A DNA stretch of 64,000 nucleotides from Treponema saccharophilum DSM 2985 (GTDB lineage: Bacteria > Spirochaetota > Spirochaetia > Treponematales > Treponemataceae). Of this stretch, positions 5,406 through 13,829 are shown piece by piece. The stretch lies in the NCBI RefSeq assembly GCF_000255555.1, contig NZ_AGRW01000041.1, positions 1-64,000 of the forward strand. The letters are read 5' to 3'. The position numbers were made by a program, and so were the translations under genes. The notes under the pieces are model-generated. The model saw only the letters and a program-made list of their open reading frames with translations, was not told where the DNA came from and searched no databases. Position 1 is the first letter of the stretch; each line of letters starts with the position of its first letter.

Positions 5406-8081
5406 TTATTTGCTTATAGTACGCACCACACGAAAGCCAACATTGTCGTACCCACAGTCAGCGTGATAGATGTAAGACCACTCAAAATGATTCCAATCGT
5501 AGCATCTCCTTCCCCACATCAACTCCGCGAGATCCCTAATGTAGTAGCCGGTACTCTTTGCAACTTCCATCTCGTCTTCTGTAGGAAGCCTAAAGCCGTC
5601 TGCTTTTGTGTTCCACGTAATATCACTGTAAATACCGTCTCCGTTATGAACTCTATATCCCCAGCTTGCAACATCAGTGTTGCCCCCTACTGCATAAACT
5701 GGAGTTAATCCAAATTCTTTACTCAGCTTGTTGCAGAAGTAAATAGCATCATACCAAGATACATTCGTAACAGGTAAATAATAATATTTGGATTTGGTCT
5801 TACTTGGATTTTCACCCATAACAGTAGTATAAGTTTCCTGAGTTACTTTAGTGCTAAGCATTTCATAATCTCCGTACGGTGAAGCAATCATTTTTGAACT
5901 ACCGAAAAAATTAGCCCATTTTATATCCCATGCGGCAAGTTTCGCGGCTTCTGCTCTCAGCTTACCTTTTACCATATAGACTTCAACAGCATATTTTTGC
6001 GGGTCGAATCTTGCTTGCTCTTTTATTTTTATACCAACAAGTTCCCGCAAATCCTGTGCTGGCTTCATTGTCCTCGGCAACACCTTGCTCAATGTACTTG
6101 TTTGCACGGTCTTTTCGCTGACGGTGTTAATCACGCGGATTTTGTTGAAATTGAACTTGTATTCACTTGGCTTGTCGTCATCTTCTGCGTTTGCTGTGTA
6201 ATCAAGTTCAAAATAGATAATCGGGTCACCGCGGGTTAACAAAGAGTTATACATATCAACGTTATTTGTGTATTCTTCAATCACGTTGTCGTCAAGTTCC
6301 GCTGCCATATCTGGAGCTTTCTTTCCGTTCAATGCTTCATAGCCTACAATAAAGCTGTCGGTATAAAGCAAAACGCCGTCAGAATAAAGTGAAAGATACG
6401 TATTCCACCCGTTCATGCTTCCCTCGTAAGAGCCGAAGCTAACTTTTAGTTCTTCGCCCATAGAAGAAACTGTGCGTTTTGTAGTAAGAGTCTTCTGGTC
6501 ATTGCGAATTTCTGTCAAAAGTGCATTCTGCTGGCTCATCGTGCTTTGTGCAACCGCGTCACAATCTGCAAAGAACTTGTTTGTCAAATCCTCGTAGCTC
6601 TTTATAACCTGCTTTTCACGGCGTTCTTTTGCGGCTTGTGTAGGTTTTCCGTTTTCCATTTCTACAGTGCTGTAGCTTTTGTTTCGGATTCGCTGCTCTT
6701 CGCTCTTGCGCTCTTTTTCAAGCTGTGCAAAAAGCTCTTGTGAGCGTGCTTCCACGCTGTTGCGAATTTCGACAAGTGCCTTTTTCTTAGATTCGATAAT
6801 GTTGATTTGTCCAAGAACGCCCTGCTTTGCAATCTTCATCTTGCGAACTTCTGCCGCTTTTGCAGCAGCATCCTTTGCCATTTTGTCACGCTGAGTTTTG
6901 AGTGCAATGCTTCGCTCGGCTTCAAGTTTCGCATCTGCGTCAGCCCGCTTTTTCTGCTCTGCAAGTTCCTGCTGCCTTTTCTGCTCTGACTTCTGCTTTT
7001 CTGCCAGAAGAGCTTTTTCAGCTTCAATCTTCTTTTTATTTTCGACTGACGAAATGTCATTGCTCACTGAAAGACGCGCAAGGTCGGAATCATACTGAGC
7101 CATCATCTTCTTGAATTTTTCTTCGTTTTCTTTTGCCAAAGCAAGCTGCTCATCAACAGAAAAGCCCGATGAACCAGACGAAAGAACGCTTCTGTTTATC
7201 GCAGAAAGTGGCAACTGCAATTTATCTGCAATAGCTATTGTCAGCTCGTCAACAGCACCAGTTGAGCCGTAAAGATATTCCACCTCGCTATACTCTTTAG
7301 ATGTCGCACTAGCCATCTGCTCGCCAGTGGTCAAATCCGTGAAATCCGCCGTGATGATATAGCCTTTGCCAGTCTTTCGGATTTTGCTGAAAAGAGCAAA
7401 CTTTGCCGTCGTGATTTTGCCGAGTTCAATCGCACTTGCCTCATCTCTTGCACTGCTCTCGCTCTCTTTCTGAGCTTTGACAATCGCGGCCTCGCTCTTT
7501 GCGTCCACGAGAGTCTTCATCGAAAGATATTCCTGCATATTGCTTTTGAGTTTGTCCTGAATCTGCCCCGCAATCCAATTCTTTTCGCTACCTGTAACGT
7601 TCTCAAGTTCTGGCAAAACGACCTGAATAGCCAACCTTGTCAAATTCGCCTGTCGTTGTTCCTTAGCTCGCTTTTCTGCCGCGATTCGTTCATTCTCCAG
7701 TCGCGTGGTATATTCCGAAACGCTCTCAATGCCGTCAATCGCAGTTATTGCGTAAGTCTTGCTTGACGCGTCTTTTACAGTAAAAGTAACTTTATGTTTT
7801 CCTTTTTTGTATGCCAAACGCTCTGAAATGTTGGTCATATCCATTCCAGAAACGAGTTTTATCGCACTTCCCGAAAACAAGGGCAAGGACACAGAGTCAT
7901 CAGAAGCAACCGAAAAACCGTCAAGGCTGATTTCGCTCACAAAAACGACATCAGCCTTTTTGTTCTTCTCCAATGTCTGCACCAGCTTCTTTTCTGAAAC
8001 AACTTTGCTCTGCGCAAAAACTACACCAGCAGAAAGTATCATAAATAAGACAATACATGTCTTCTTCAATATAGAAATCAT
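5406..8081 (-). CDS. Secreted coiled-coil protein with C-terminal SUMF1 fold
   Basis: An 891-residue protein starting at MISILKKTCIVLFMILSAG, which is a signal peptide ending VFAQ; an upstream in-frame ATG would bury it and overlap the neighbouring gene. Residues about 100-310 resemble the periplasmic FlgT/TolB-like lipoprotein domains that assemble around outer-membrane machines. Residues about 320-520 are a long Lys/Glu/Ala coiled coil. The last about 150 residues are a formylglycine-generating-enzyme (SUMF1) fold, recognised by VTNVSWYDAIYFCNKLS, GFRLPTEDE and the final GFRVVR. The core between GFRLPTEDE and the final GFRVVR is shorter than in enzymes, and the Cys pair of true formylglycine enzymes is not apparent. 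A structural or binding role is therefore more likely than catalysis. The gene follows the 8089-8556 gene by seven bases. Confidence 0.75.
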   Translation of the reverse strand: MISILKKTCIVLFMILSAGVVFAQSKVVSEKKLVQTLEKNKKADVVFVSEISLDGFSVASDDSVSLPLFSGSAIKLVSGMDMTNISERLAYKKGKHKVTFTVKDASSKTYAITAIDGIESVSEYTTRLENERIAAEKRAKEQRQANLTRLAIQVVLPELENVTGSEKNWIAGQIQDKLKSNMQEYLSMKTLVDAKSEAAIVKAQKESESSARDEASAIELGKITTAKFALFSKIRKTGKGYIITADFTDLTTGEQMASATSKEYSEVEYLYGSTGAVDELTIAIADKLQLPLSAINRSVLSSGSSGFSVDEQLALAKENEEKFKKMMAQYDSDLARLSVSNDISSVENKKKIEAEKALLAEKQKSEQKRQQELAEQKKRADADAKLEAERSIALKTQRDKMAKDAAAKAAEVRKMKIAKQGVLGQINIIESKKKALVEIRNSVEARSQELFAQLEKERKSEEQRIRNKSYSTVEMENGKPTQAAKERREKQVIKSYEDLTNKFFADCDAVAQSTMSQQNALLTEIRNDQKTLTTKRTVSSMGEELKVSFGSYEGSMNGWNTYLSLYSDGVLLYTDSFIVGYEALNGKKAPDMAAELDDNVIEEYTNNVDMYNSLLTRGDPIIYFELDYTANAEDDDKPSEYKFNFNKIRVINTVSEKTVQTSTLSKVLPRTMKPAQDLRELVGIKIKEQARFDPQKYAVEVYMVKGKLRAEAAKLAAWDIKWANFFGSSKMIASPYGDYEMLSTKVTQETYTTVMGENPSKTKSKYYYLPVTNVSWYDAIYFCNKLSKEFGLTPVYAVGGNTDVASWGYRVHNGDGIYSDITWNTKADGFRLPTEDEMEVAKSTGYYIRDLAELMWGRRCYDWNHFEWSYIYHADCGYDNVGFRVVRTISK

Positions 8082-8088
8082 TTTTCCT

Positions 8089-8556
8089 TTAGTCCTCGAA
8101 AGCCCAAATACCACTTTCTTTTTTGAAAATCTCTTCATCGCTAAGAAAAGCTACATCAGCTTTTCTTTTTGAAACCTCTTCATTCCACTTGTTCATGTTG
8201 TAATTTATCCCCAGCTCCTTCATAACGTGGGTGTCCCAGATTAGCGGATAGGCGTGAGGATTGATGATGTGACAGATTTTTGAAATATACGAAGGCATGT
8301 TGTTCTCAAACATTCCGTCAAGAGAAAACAGACTAAACGAGCCGTCTTTGATTTTCTCGCGATTCTCAAAAATCGCAGTGCAAAACGCTTCTCTGTTTTC
8401 TTTCCTCAGAGTTCTCAAAACGTGAGCCTCTCTTCCAACATTCTCAATCACGACATTTGAAAACGCTTCTTTGTCGTTCCAAGCCTCTTCAAACAACTTT
8501 TTTGTTGTCTTTTTCCAGTTCAAAGAAATCTGCTTTAACTCTTCGCTTGTAGGCAT
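8089..8556 (-). CDS. Hypothetical protein, 155 aa
   Basis: A soluble 155-residue protein (MPTSEELKQISLNWKKTTKK...). The middle has ISKICHIINPHAYPLIWD, a pattern seen in several uncharacterised proteins of the DNA-glycosylase/HhH-like type (kinase-like nP..yPiyD stretch), but too weak for a firm call. A good AGGAGGAATAA-type site precedes the start. It is first in a two-gene unit with the SUMF1-fold protein downstream. Function is unknown. Confidence 0.6.
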   Translation of the reverse strand: MPTSEELKQISLNWKKTTKKLFEEAWNDKEAFSNVVIENVGREAHVLRTLRKENREAFCTAIFENREKIKDGSFSLFSLDGMFENNMPSYISKICHIINPHAYPLIWDTHVMKELGINYNMNKWNEEVSKRKADVAFLSDEEIFKKESGIWAFED

Positions 8557-8580
8557 TTATTCCTCCAATAGACATAAGTA

Positions 8581-8630
8581 TATAAAAATAAGCCCGTGCA
8601 GATATGACCAAAGCCATCCCTGCACGGGCT
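8581..8630 (-). terminator. Hairpin with T-rich tail, minus strand
   Basis: Stem AGCCCGTGCAG/CTGCACGGGCT around an 18-base loop; on the minus strand it is followed by TATTTTTATA. It could end a transcript arriving from the right (9-10.8 kb) or act in the leader of the 8089-8556 gene. Confidence 0.5.
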
Positions 8631-8662
8631 ATTATGTGAGAAGATAATTTTTTTTGTATTTA

Positions 8663-8696
8663 TTGCGGTTTGCGGTTTGCGGTTTGCGGTTTGCGG
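8663..8696. repeat. 7-bp tandem repeat, about five copies
   Basis: The unit TTGCGGT is repeated almost five times without interruption. It lies in a gene-free stretch (8557-9042) that otherwise holds a terminator on each side and a dispersed palindrome at 8801. No product is encoded. Confidence 0.8.
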
Positions 8697-8800
8697 AGAT
8701 TATGCTCGTAGATTTCAAAAAGTCAAGAGTTTTTTCGTATTTTGTCGCACTTTTTATTTCACTTCGCATAGAACAGATTATAAGCAATTTTTTTTGCAGT

Positions 8801-8863
8801 GTCATTCCGAACCCGTTCCGGAATCTCTTTTGCAGCGTAGATGCTGAAACAAGTTCAGCATGA
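8801..8863. repeat. Dispersed palindromic repeat
   Basis: GTCATTCCGAA at one end and TTCAGCATGAC at the other, with CCGTTCCGGAATC and GATGCTGAAACAAG between. This is the familiar GTCAT...ATGAC intergenic repeat layout, with ends complementary to each other. A fragment of the same type (TTATGCTGAACGGATTCCGA) occurs near 17325. Probably a non-coding mobile repeat. Confidence 0.5.
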
Positions 8864-8947
8864 CAATACATTTCAGAAATCTAGAACACAATCCGCAGTG
8901 CGTCAACATCGACCGAGGCTTTCGTACCAAACATCGAAAAATTGGAC

Positions 8948-8980
8948 AAAAAAAACGGCTATCCCAATTTTAGGGATAGC
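8948..8980 (-). terminator. Rho-independent terminator for the 9.0-10.8 kb operon
   Basis: Minus strand: GCTATCCC, seven-base loop, GGGATAGC, then C, G and eight T. It lies 63 bases past the stop of the 88-aa gene and would end the three-gene operon. Confidence 0.85.
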
Positions 8981-9042
8981 AGGCTTCTCTGTTTAACAAT
9001 CTTTTCCTATGCAATAGGCACCGCCGACCTGTAAAATAGAAT

Positions 9043-9309
9043 CTAATTTTTGTACACGCTGCCGATTGTCTGGTACAATTCATTCAGCCAGTATTTTCGC
9101 TCCTCTTCATCTTCTTCATCGCTTAAATTGTAATACTTTTTCCAGTTATAGGCTTCTTCAAATACAGGAGAACAATAAAGATTGTACTGTAAATCGGAGT
9201 TCTTAAAAAACTCATAGCCTTCGTCGAACGGCACCTTCTGCTCATTACTGCAGCTCCGTTCCGTTCCCGCAAAAACAAAACCGTCCGCCATCATAAGAAG
9301 CTTTTTCAT
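9043..9309 (-). CDS. Hypothetical acidic protein, 88 aa
   Basis: Started at MKKLLMMADG because this ATG overlaps the stop of the upstream SUMF1-fold gene by four bases (ATGA), giving translational coupling; a longer in-frame extension would lie wholly inside that gene. The product is 88 residues, acidic, with a SDEEDEEERKYW stretch and no signal peptide. No family was recognised. It is the last gene of a three-gene operon that ends at the terminator at 8948. Confidence 0.6.
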   Translation of the reverse strand: MKKLLMMADGFVFAGTERSCSNEQKVPFDEGYEFFKNSDLQYNLYCSPVFEEAYNWKKYYNLSDEEDEEERKYWLNELYQTIGSVYKN

Positions 9310-10190
9310 TCTGTCATCGTCTGGCAAAGCCTGAAACCGAACATGTTCGGGTAGCTTTGGACAATGGAGTAAAGGGAGGTGATGTTCCCCCTTACATAAA
9401 AAAGGTTGTCCTGCGTATTCGCATAATGACCGCCGTACGCGCCCCACGTGCCGGACGAATCGAGCGTTATCTCAGATACATTCCCGCACATATCGTACAG
9501 CCCCAGCTCGTTCGGCTTGTAGCTGCCTGAAAAGCGGATTTTTCCAAGGGAAGCCACTTCCGAAAGAACGTCCGAGCCTGCGAATTTTGTGCTTCCGTAG
9601 CTTTTTCCGCCTTGAGCCGCATACTGCCATTCAGATTTTGACGGAAGCCTGTACCCGTTCGCGCTTTCATCGGCATACACAGTCTTTACGGAATAATTGT
9701 AGGTGACAACAGCATTTCCGCCCTCATCCGCTTTTTGCGATGAATCCGCAATATCCTGCGCGCGAAAAACAGGATGCGTTTTTGCCGAATCAGAAAAATA
9801 CACATAAGCAAGCCCTTCCTTTGCGGAATATGCGTTGCACCAGGCAATCAAATCCGCGGGATGGATTTTCGTCACGGGAAAAAACGCCGTGCGTCCCGGT
9901 TCCCCGGAATTGCCGGTAAGCCCCGCCTCGGCATCCTGTATGAACGCAAATCCGTGCGATTTTGCCCACACAAGCACGTCGTACCACAGAAGATATGTCG
10001 TCTCGTATTGATTGAGCCTGAACGATTTTTCTTTGTTGTCGACTTTTATCATGGAAAGGCTTTGTATGTCGTATGTATCGGGAGAAAGCGCATCCATGTC
10101 CGCAATCATATCCCGGCAGGAGGCGACAGAAAAACAGAGGACGCATATCAGAACCGCAGCACAGCGGGAAATTTTGTTGTATCGCATCAT
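9306..10190 (-). CDS. SUMF1-fold lipoprotein
   Basis: A 294-residue protein with a lipoprotein signal (VLCFSVASC, lipobox at about residue 25). The mature part is a formylglycine-generating-enzyme/SUMF1 fold: NQYETTYLLWYDV, HPADLIAWCNAYS, GYRLPSKSEWQYAAQGG, ELGLYDMCGNVSE and FGFRLC occur in the standard order. In spirochaetes such proteins are numerous and usually lack proven enzymatic activity; a ligand-binding surface role is a reasonable inference. The gene overlaps both its neighbours by four bases, so it is the middle of a coupled operon. Confidence 0.85.
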   Translation of the reverse strand: MMRYNKISRCAAVLICVLCFSVASCRDMIADMDALSPDTYDIQSLSMIKVDNKEKSFRLNQYETTYLLWYDVLVWAKSHGFAFIQDAEAGLTGNSGEPGRTAFFPVTKIHPADLIAWCNAYSAKEGLAYVYFSDSAKTHPVFRAQDIADSSQKADEGGNAVVTYNYSVKTVYADESANGYRLPSKSEWQYAAQGGKSYGSTKFAGSDVLSEVASLGKIRFSGSYKPNELGLYDMCGNVSEITLDSSGTWGAYGGHYANTQDNLFYVRGNITSLYSIVQSYPNMFGFRLCQTMTE

Positions 10191-10837
10191 TTTGTTCGTG
10201 CCGGCGAAAAATCAACGGAAAGGGAAAATCCCGGTCCGAACGAGCAGAAGCTTTTCGACTTCTCATTATAGAAAGAAAAATGGCATCCGGGCCCCATCAA
10301 GAGCTGGAACACATTGGTTCCTATGATTTTTTTCCTTATATAAAAATCGCTTTCAAGCGCGAAATCGTAATAAACATCATTCAACGCCGAACCTTCGGCG
10401 CTGGTAAAATCAATCATGCTTATCATAAATCCGATACCGACCGAAAAAAAGACGGAAATATCTTCGGAGAAATTCTTAACGCAAAAAAGACCGCCGGAAA
10501 GCGTAACCCCGTCCAGGCGGTTCAGCTGCATGTTATATGGAACGAAATACTGATAACTGGTCTTGCTGTAAAATCCGGCATCGAAATCGGCAAACAGGTC
10601 GGGCAGAAGCGTGTATTCAAGCCCCAAAAAACCGCCGGCAGCTATTTTTGAATACATATCCATGTTGTAAAGCGAGAAAGCATTCGTATACCCGGACGAA
10701 ATCCGGAATCCCGACAACGCCGCCGACAAAAGTTCCGCACGACCGGACGTTTTTTCAGTGCCGGCGCTTTTTGCGGACGCGAACGGCACGGAAGCGCCAA
10801 GAAAAAATAAAAGGCATATAACAAGTTTCTTTTTCAT
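10187..10837 (-). CDS. Putative outer-membrane beta-barrel protein
   Basis: A 216-residue protein with a clear signal peptide (MKKKLVICLLFFLGASVPFA, cleavage after ASA). The mature part alternates aromatic and polar residues with glycine turns (GFLGLEYTLLPDLFADFDAGF, split at turns) and ends FGPGFSLSVDFSPARTK, which fits a small eight-stranded barrel. There is no lipobox. First gene of the operon with the SUMF1-fold lipoprotein; a four-base ATGA overlap links them. Function unknown. Confidence 0.6.
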   Translation of the reverse strand: MKKKLVICLLFFLGASVPFASAKSAGTEKTSGRAELLSAALSGFRISSGYTNAFSLYNMDMYSKIAAGGFLGLEYTLLPDLFADFDAGFYSKTSYQYFVPYNMQLNRLDGVTLSGGLFCVKNFSEDISVFFSVGIGFMISMIDFTSAEGSALNDVYYDFALESDFYIRKKIIGTNVFQLLMGPGCHFSFYNEKSKSFCSFGPGFSLSVDFSPARTK

Positions 10838-10921
10838 CTGCAGATTGATAATAACTTACCAAACCAAAATTGCAAGAAGTTTCTATGCGGACGTGCCTTG
10901 CATATTGAAGCATACGATTTT

Positions 10922-11389
10922 TTATTCAGTGTATGTGAATTCGGCGACATTGCTCCATGGACTTTCGGCAGTAATAACCGAGCATTTATTTATCAGATCT
11001 GCTCCTTCTTTTACTGCCTTCAGCCAGAAATAGTATTTTTTTCCTGATACAGGCGTCCAATCAGAAAATTTTGCAATTGCAGACTCCTTCCCGTTCTTCG
11101 ATGTCATTCCGAAAAAACATGATTCTTCATAAACGGCTTTTGACGAATCATTTGTATCTGAATAGCCGAGAATTGCTTTATGCACATCATAATCTCTTAC
11201 ATTAAATAGAATATCTACCCTGATAACCCCCGACATGTTTGTGATAGATTCGATAACCAAATCTGTCGGCGCCTCCAATTCTTCTTTAGAATCGCCCTCG
11301 TTTTCATCTGTTGAGTCGCCGCAGCCGATGAACGCGCACGCCATAACCAATGCAGCAAGAATCGCCGCAATTTTAGAAAGTTTTTTCAT
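10922..11389 (-). CDS. Lipoprotein with fibronectin-like domain
   Basis: A 155-residue protein started at MKKLSKIAAILAALVMACAF, with GGAGG in front at good spacing. The lipobox is FIGC. The mature part opens with an acidic linker (DSTDENEGDSKEELE) and continues with one beta-rich domain (APTDLVIESITNMSGVIRV ... YYFWLKAVKEG ... WSNVAEFTY) of fibronectin type III character. Likely cell-envelope, exposed. Divergently placed from the next lipoprotein gene, with a block of hairpins between. Confidence 0.65.
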   Translation of the reverse strand: MKKLSKIAAILAALVMACAFIGCGDSTDENEGDSKEELEAPTDLVIESITNMSGVIRVDILFNVRDYDVHKAILGYSDTNDSSKAVYEESCFFGMTSKNGKESAIAKFSDWTPVSGKKYYFWLKAVKEGADLINKCSVITAESPWSNVAEFTYTE

Positions 11390-11410
11390 TAAATCCTCCA
11401 AGATTTTCTT

Positions 11411-11486
11411 TTGGGCGAAGGCGAGCAAAGCAAGACTTCGCCCAAAGGGCTTTTTTCAAGCCCCTTGGGTAGTGTACACTACCCAA
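11411..11486. promoter_or_regulatory. Three adjacent hairpins between divergent lipoprotein genes
   Basis: TTGGGCGAAG/CTTCGCCCAA at 11411-11445, AAGGGCTT/AAGCCCCTT next, and a perfect 22-bp palindrome TTGGGTAGTGTACACTACCC plus AA at 11465-11486. A related hairpin (CTGGGTAG...CTACCCAG) lies at about 2258 within the broken Bro-N gene. Operator or mobile-repeat origin cannot be separated from sequence alone. Confidence 0.45.
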
Positions 11487-11540
11487 AAAAATCAAAAGAA
11501 AGTGAAGATTATAGCGGGAGTTCCGGGGGAAGAGGAAAAA

Positions 11541-12125
11541 ATGAAAATGATGAACCACATCGTCGCCTGCCTCGCGGCTGCTTTTCTTTTTGCCTCGTGC
11601 GCATCGGGCAAAAATGTTTCTGCGGAAGACGAAAAGCGTTCGATCTATGACTATGCGCGAGACGGCGTTTTCGAATCTTACAAAGACTATGATGCGAAAC
11701 GCGGCTATTCCATAATCGGGCCTTTTGCGCCCGGCAGCATCGGAAGAAAACCGAATCCCGGAGAAAAAAATCAGTACAGCGTATTGTTCGATGACAAAAA
11801 AAGCGCGATTCAGTATCTAGACGACAACGGAAGCGTCTCAATCGAAAAAATCGTCATCGCAAAAAACGACGACGGATTGTTCCTGTCGAAATATATCGGG
11901 AAAAGCAAGGCAGAATTTTTGAACGACTTTCCAATGGAATTCGACAAAAACGACGTTGCATTCGGTTTCGGCGGGCTTCTGTACGATTCCGAGAAAGACG
12001 GAAAAATCAGGCTCCAAGTGACAGCCGAAAACGGAGCGCTCACCCATATAGTCATCATTTTTCGGTCAGACGAAGATGCAAAGAAGTACAGGGAACGGAT
12101 TGAGGCCATGCGCCAGACGAGATGA
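11541..12125 (+). CDS. Hypothetical lipoprotein, 194 aa
   Basis: Started at MKMMNHIVACLAAAFLFASC, a signal peptide with lipobox FASC; an AGAGGAAAAA site precedes it. An upstream in-frame extension would cross the divergent promoter region and is rejected. The mature protein is charged and has YDYARDGVFESYKDYDAKRG and a C-terminal half (FLNDFPMEFDKNDVAFGFGG) that looks like a compact alpha/beta domain. No family was recognised. It ends 13 bases before the convergent 153-aa gene. Confidence 0.65.
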   Translation: MKMMNHIVACLAAAFLFASCASGKNVSAEDEKRSIYDYARDGVFESYKDYDAKRGYSIIGPFAPGSIGRKPNPGEKNQYSVLFDDKKSAIQYLDDNGSVSIEKIVIAKNDDGLFLSKYIGKSKAEFLNDFPMEFDKNDVAFGFGGLLYDSEKDGKIRLQVTAENGALTHIVIIFRSDEDAKKYRERIEAMRQTR

Positions 12126-12138
12126 AGCGCACAGGCTG

Positions 12139-12600
12139 TTATCCGCCGCTTTTTGTTATTCGCAAAGCCAACTGATTGCCCGGCTCGAGCCTCAAAATGC
12201 GGGCAGCTATTTCCAAAGCCTCATCTCGACCGACGAGCTTTTCCGGGAGGTCATGGAAAAAGAGGAGCATCTCCAGGTTTTTGACAGAATATTCCTTTGC
12301 CAAAAGTTGTCTTGCATGGAACAAACCAATGGAATATGCGCCATCCACGAAACAGAGCGGGCCTATAACCAATGAAAGAGCCGTTTCAAGCCATTCAATT
12401 CCGTCGGTTTCCGCGAACATATGGACCGCAAATGAATAGAGGCTAAAGTCGCTCGTATCATAAGCGGTCTTCAGCAAAAACTCTTTCAAATGATTAGGAG
12501 CAACCATCGAGCACAGTTTTGCTCCCTCATCATATTTGCCCGCTTTTATAAAAATCAATAATCGTTCCAACAAAACTGCTCCGCCTTTATCCCGCCCCAT
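12139..12600 (-). CDS. Hypothetical helical protein, 153 aa
   Basis: A 153-residue soluble protein rich in Leu and Ala (MGRDKGGAVLLERLLIFIKAG...). The helical repeats (AGKYDEGAKLC, EALEIAARILRLEPGNQLAL) are like TPR-type helical hairpins. It is the last gene of the minus-strand run of immunity-like genes and is probably part of that set by location only. No specific family recognised. Confidence 0.5.
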   Translation of the reverse strand: MGRDKGGAVLLERLLIFIKAGKYDEGAKLCSMVAPNHLKEFLLKTAYDTSDFSLYSFAVHMFAETDGIEWLETALSLVIGPLCFVDGAYSIGLFHARQLLAKEYSVKNLEMLLFFHDLPEKLVGRDEALEIAARILRLEPGNQLALRITKSGG

Positions 12601-12701
12601 TCTTTACAAATCTCAATTTAACCAGCTTTATTCAGCTCGTTTTTTTTTAGATAATCACATCTATCATATAATCCATAAAACTGCCCTGCTTCGATAAATC
12701 T

Positions 12702-13055
12702 TTATTGTTGTGATTCAGCAATGTCTTCCACATAAGCCAAAAAAGTATCTTGCAATTCATTTTCAGTGCTGTTTCCGTTTATCGAAACCTTACACTCAAA
12801 CGATTCTTCTGGCAAACTTGTCGAACCATCTAAAACACCGAAAATGTTTGAGATGGTATCAATCATCACCAACTCGGCAAATTTCAGCATTTTTTCTCTG
12901 TTGTCAGCTGTCAAACTTTTATACAAGTCTAAAGACTTTTCCCAATATTTATCTGTGGCATCTTCAAGATTTGTATTTCCAAGCAAATCTTTGTATTCAT
13001 CAATTCCGTCCTTTATGATTGCCTTGTAAAGTTTTTCAATGAATTTCTCATTCAT
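12702..13055 (-). CDS. Immunity-like protein with shared N-terminal module
   Basis: A 117-residue protein started at MNEKFIEKLYKAIIKDG; a longer frame exists but would overlap the DUF6985 gene upstream. Its first 35 residues almost match those of the 219-residue protein at 15558-16217 (IEKLYKxIIKDGIDEYKDLL then TNLEDATD), and the two genes are also alike at the DNA level over this stretch, but the rest of the two proteins is unrelated. The remainder is acidic and helical. No known domain. It is placed five bases after the DUF6985 gene, in a run of immunity-like genes. Confidence 0.55.
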   Translation of the reverse strand: MNEKFIEKLYKAIIKDGIDEYKDLLGNTNLEDATDKYWEKSLDLYKSLTADNREKMLKFAELVMIDTISNIFGVLDGSTSLPEESFECKVSINGNSTENELQDTFLAYVEDIAESQQ

Positions 13056-13059
13056 CTTT

Positions 13060-13563
13060 TTATCCCTCATTTTTGCAATCTTCCTCGGCAATCCAAGAGC
13101 AAAAAGCACTGTCCGTGTCGCCCATTTCAACAATTTTAGTCTCATGCGTCATAAAACCAAGTCCGTGCTCATCGTCCCATTTACATGCAAACTCGAATCC
13201 AATGTAACACAGATTATTCTTTTCAACATTCAAGATATAAACTCGTAGAAGGTCTATTAAATCTTTCAGCTCTTCGGTTGAATCAATGTCTGGCATGTAT
13301 TCTGGTTTATCATATTTATCATAACCATACTGTTCTTGCAGATTTTTGTATTCAGAAAATATTTTTTCCAGAATGCTTTTCAATATTTGTTTCTGATTGT
13401 TTTTCAAATACTCGAATGTATGCAAATGTTTGTCTTGAACAGTTTCGACTTTCTTATCGAGAATTACATTCACTTCAACAGGATTACCAAAAAAACTTGA
13501 CCAATCCTCCAATACAATTTTTGTTTCCCATCTTCTGTCTGTTTTTCTGAAATCAGCAGCCAT
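13060..13563 (-). CDS. DUF6985 domain protein (immunity-like)
   Basis: A 167-residue soluble protein. The C-terminal part CYIGFEFACKWDDEHGLGFM followed by THETKIVEMGDTD is the signature of the DUF6985 family, which is found in polymorphic-toxin loci and is regarded as an immunity family. The N-terminal half is a helical, charged segment with a Tyr-rich stretch (QEQYGYDKYDKPEYMPD). A purine-rich ribosome site (GAAGGAGAA) precedes the start. No toxin gene is next to it. A second member lies at 13830. Confidence 0.75.
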   Translation of the reverse strand: MAADFRKTDRRWETKIVLEDWSSFFGNPVEVNVILDKKVETVQDKHLHTFEYLKNNQKQILKSILEKIFSEYKNLQEQYGYDKYDKPEYMPDIDSTEELKDLIDLLRVYILNVEKNNLCYIGFEFACKWDDEHGLGFMTHETKIVEMGDTDSAFCSWIAEEDCKNEG

Positions 13564-13586
13564 TTAGTTTTATTCTCCTTCTTGTT

Positions 13587-13744
13587 TTATGGCAATTTTT
13601 CCAAAGATTTTGTTTTACCCAAAATTTCTTTGCAACGATATATAGGATAGTCCTTTTTTATTTTCCAACAACTTTGTTTTCAATCACATAATACAGCCAT
13701 GTGCCGTTATTGATGTGCTCAATAAGGTTAAGATTAATATTCAC
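13587..13744 (-). pseudogene. Small frameshifted gene remnant
   Basis: A GTG start with a good GGAGG site gives VNINLNLIEHINNGTWLYYV IENKVVGK and then TAA. A shift by one base in the following A-run restores KKDYPIYRCKEILGKTKSLE KLP and a second stop. The two parts make a credible 50-residue product. A TATAAT-like box precedes it. The frameshift in the homopolymer could be a real mutation or a sequencing error. Family unknown. Confidence 0.35.
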
Positions 13745-13829
13745 ACTTCCTCCATAAAGAATGGAAAAAATTACTATTATATATATATTGCAAGCCTTTG
13801 GACGATAATTTTTTGTTTGTATAGTTTTT

